From Sphingomonas sediminicola (lineage in GTDB: Bacteria; Pseudomonadota; Alphaproteobacteria; Sphingomonadales; Sphingomonadaceae), in assembly GCF_014489515.1 (NCBI RefSeq), contig NZ_CP060782.1, positions 2,356,001 through 2,420,000 of the forward strand: a stretch of DNA of 64,000 bases, read 5' to 3'. Shown here in pieces: positions 63,170 to 64,000 of the stretch. The translations under genes and the position numbers were made by a program. How positions within the stretch are numbered: position 1 is the first letter of the stretch; every line of letters starts with the position of its first letter. The notes below the pieces were generated by a model. It saw only the letters and a list, made by a program, of their open reading frames with translations. It had not been told where the DNA came from and did no database searches.

Positions 63170-64000
63170 GAGCGCCCGTTCTTTCAATCATCGTGCCCGT
63201 CAAGGACGAAGAGGAGGCGATCGGCCCCTTCGTTGAACGCGTTGGCAGCGTCATAAGATCGCTCTCGGATCCTGCCGCGAAGAGCTTCGAAATCCTGTTC
63301 GTGGATGATGGAAGCAGCGACGACACGCTCAACCGCATCAAGCGCGCACACGAAGCCGATGACCGCGTTCGCGCAATCTCCTTCTCGCGAAATTTCGGGA
63401 AGGAAGCCGCGTTATCGGCTGGGCTCGACGAAGCGCTCGGCCAGGCAATTGTCCCGATGGACGTCGATCTGCAGGACCCGCCCGAAGTGCTCGGCGACAT
63501 GATCGCCAAATGGCGCGAAGGATTTGAGATCGTCTACGGCGTCCGCAACGATCGCGAGACGGATAGCCTGCCCAAGCGACTTACTGCGGATCTTTATTAC
63601 CGGGCTCACAATTGGATGAGCGACGACAAGATCCCGGAGCATGCCGGCGATTTTCGCTTGCTCGATCGCAAGGTCGTCGACGTCATTCGGGCGATGCCCG
63701 AGCGGACCCGGTTCATGAAGGGACTCTTCGCCTGGGCAGGCTTCCGCCAGGCGTCCGTCTCGTACCGCCGAGAACAGAGGCAGCACGGCCAGACCAAGTT
63801 CAATTACTGGAAGCTTTGGACCTTTGCGCTGGACGGCATCACATCAGCTTCAACGGCGCCCCTCCGCATCTGGAGCTATCTCGGCGGGATCGTCGCAATG
63901 CTCGCACTTTTCTACGCCATCTTCGTGACGATCCGCACTTTGATCTTCGGCGTCCAGGTTCCGGGCTATGCCTCGCTGATGGTCGCGATCTTGTTCCTCG
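63166..64000 (+). CDS. GT2 glycosyltransferase, polyprenyl-phosphate sugar synthase (GtrB/ArnC-like), cut by window end
   Basis: A frame open to the right edge (278 codons seen). The N-terminal GT-A domain has LSIIVPVKDEEEAIGPFVER, ILFVDDGSSDDTL, FSRNFGKEAALSAGLDEA, VPMDVDLQDPPEVL with the metal-binding D-x-D/D-L-Q-D-P motif, and RFMKGLFAWAGF. A hydrophobic C-terminal pair begins near residue 240. This is the GtrB/ArnC/dolichol-phosphate-mannose-synthase-like family, charging a lipid carrier with a sugar. It overlaps gtrA by 4 bp and so forms a GtrAB-type pair. Confidence 0.93.
   Translation, partial: MRAPVLSIIVPVKDEEEAIGPFVERVGSVIRSLSDPAAKSFEILFVDDGSSDDTLNRIKRAHEADDRVRAISFSRNFGKEAALSAGLDEALGQAIVPMDVDLQDPPEVLGDMIAKWREGFEIVYGVRNDRETDSLPKRLTADLYYRAHNWMSDDKIPEHAGDFRLLDRKVVDVIRAMPERTRFMKGLFAWAGFRQASVSYRREQRQHGQTKFNYWKLWTFALDGITSASTAPLRIWSYLGGIVAMLALFYAIFVTIRTLIFGVQVPGYASLMVAILFL

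Overview
The window looks like a chromosomal segment of a GC-rich alphaproteobacterium, most likely a member of the Sphingomonadales. Reasons: uniformly high GC; the hemC-hemD-mitofilin order; alphaproteobacterial families such as DUF1674 (SdhAF4-like), the zf-CHCC protein, the TIGR02186/TauE pair, an ATM1-type ABC exporter and a SUV3-like helicase; and a dense layout of short operons with 4-bp stop/start overlaps. I see no prophage, insertion sequence, CRISPR array or rRNA. There is one tRNA (Gly-GCC). No stretch longer than about 220 bp lacks a gene.

Layout. 1-4.1 kb: EF-hand protein (cut by the window edge), sulfate-activation genes cysD-cysNC, MipA/OmpV-like protein. 4.1-8.6 kb: operon of SUV3-like helicase, S4 RNA-binding protein and 7Fe ferredoxin; M23 peptidase. 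8.6-12.7 kb: potassium block, with a membrane regulator that joins a KdpD-like sensor to a KdpE-like DNA-binding domain, divergent from kup and an outer-membrane protein. 12.7-24.6 kb: rhodanese, AraC/GlxA regulator, HerA ATPase, TIGR02186/TauE, MFS, a CDC48-type AAA ATPase, SDR, cyclophilin and MgtE. 24.6-34 kb: ribA, xthA, lolA, ftsK, ubiH, LON-domain protein, thioredoxin-TPR, tRNA-Gly and a beta-lactamase-fold hydrolase. 34-48 kb: hemCD-mitofilin, tsaD-gpsA, DUF1674, rsmB, rpe, heparinase-like, purH, polysaccharide flippase and polA. 48-58.4 kb: MAPEG, nadB, ABC ATPase, DUF4402, zf-CHCC, tldD, DUF924, DUF2007, TIGR01244, recQ and an ABC exporter. 58.4-64 kb: a PspC mini-operon behind a sigma-54-type promoter, DUF1810, lipoprotein, peroxiredoxin, and a GT-C/GtrA/GT2 glycan-modification locus cut by the right edge.

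A dominant technical feature is 27 single-base frameshifts in 21 genes, including polA, ftsK, tsaD, nadB and rpe. In every case adding one base restores a full-length family protein. All but one site lies at or beside a run of three or four G or C. I read these as homopolymer under-calls in the assembly, not gene decay, and annotate each gene over its full restored span.

The most interesting biology is the KdpD/KdpE-like one-component membrane regulator beside kup, in which the phospho-acceptor His is Gln and the kinase and receiver domains are missing, and the sigma-54-type promoter in front of a 35-residue hydrophobic protein and PspC, with no pspA, pspB or pspF in view.
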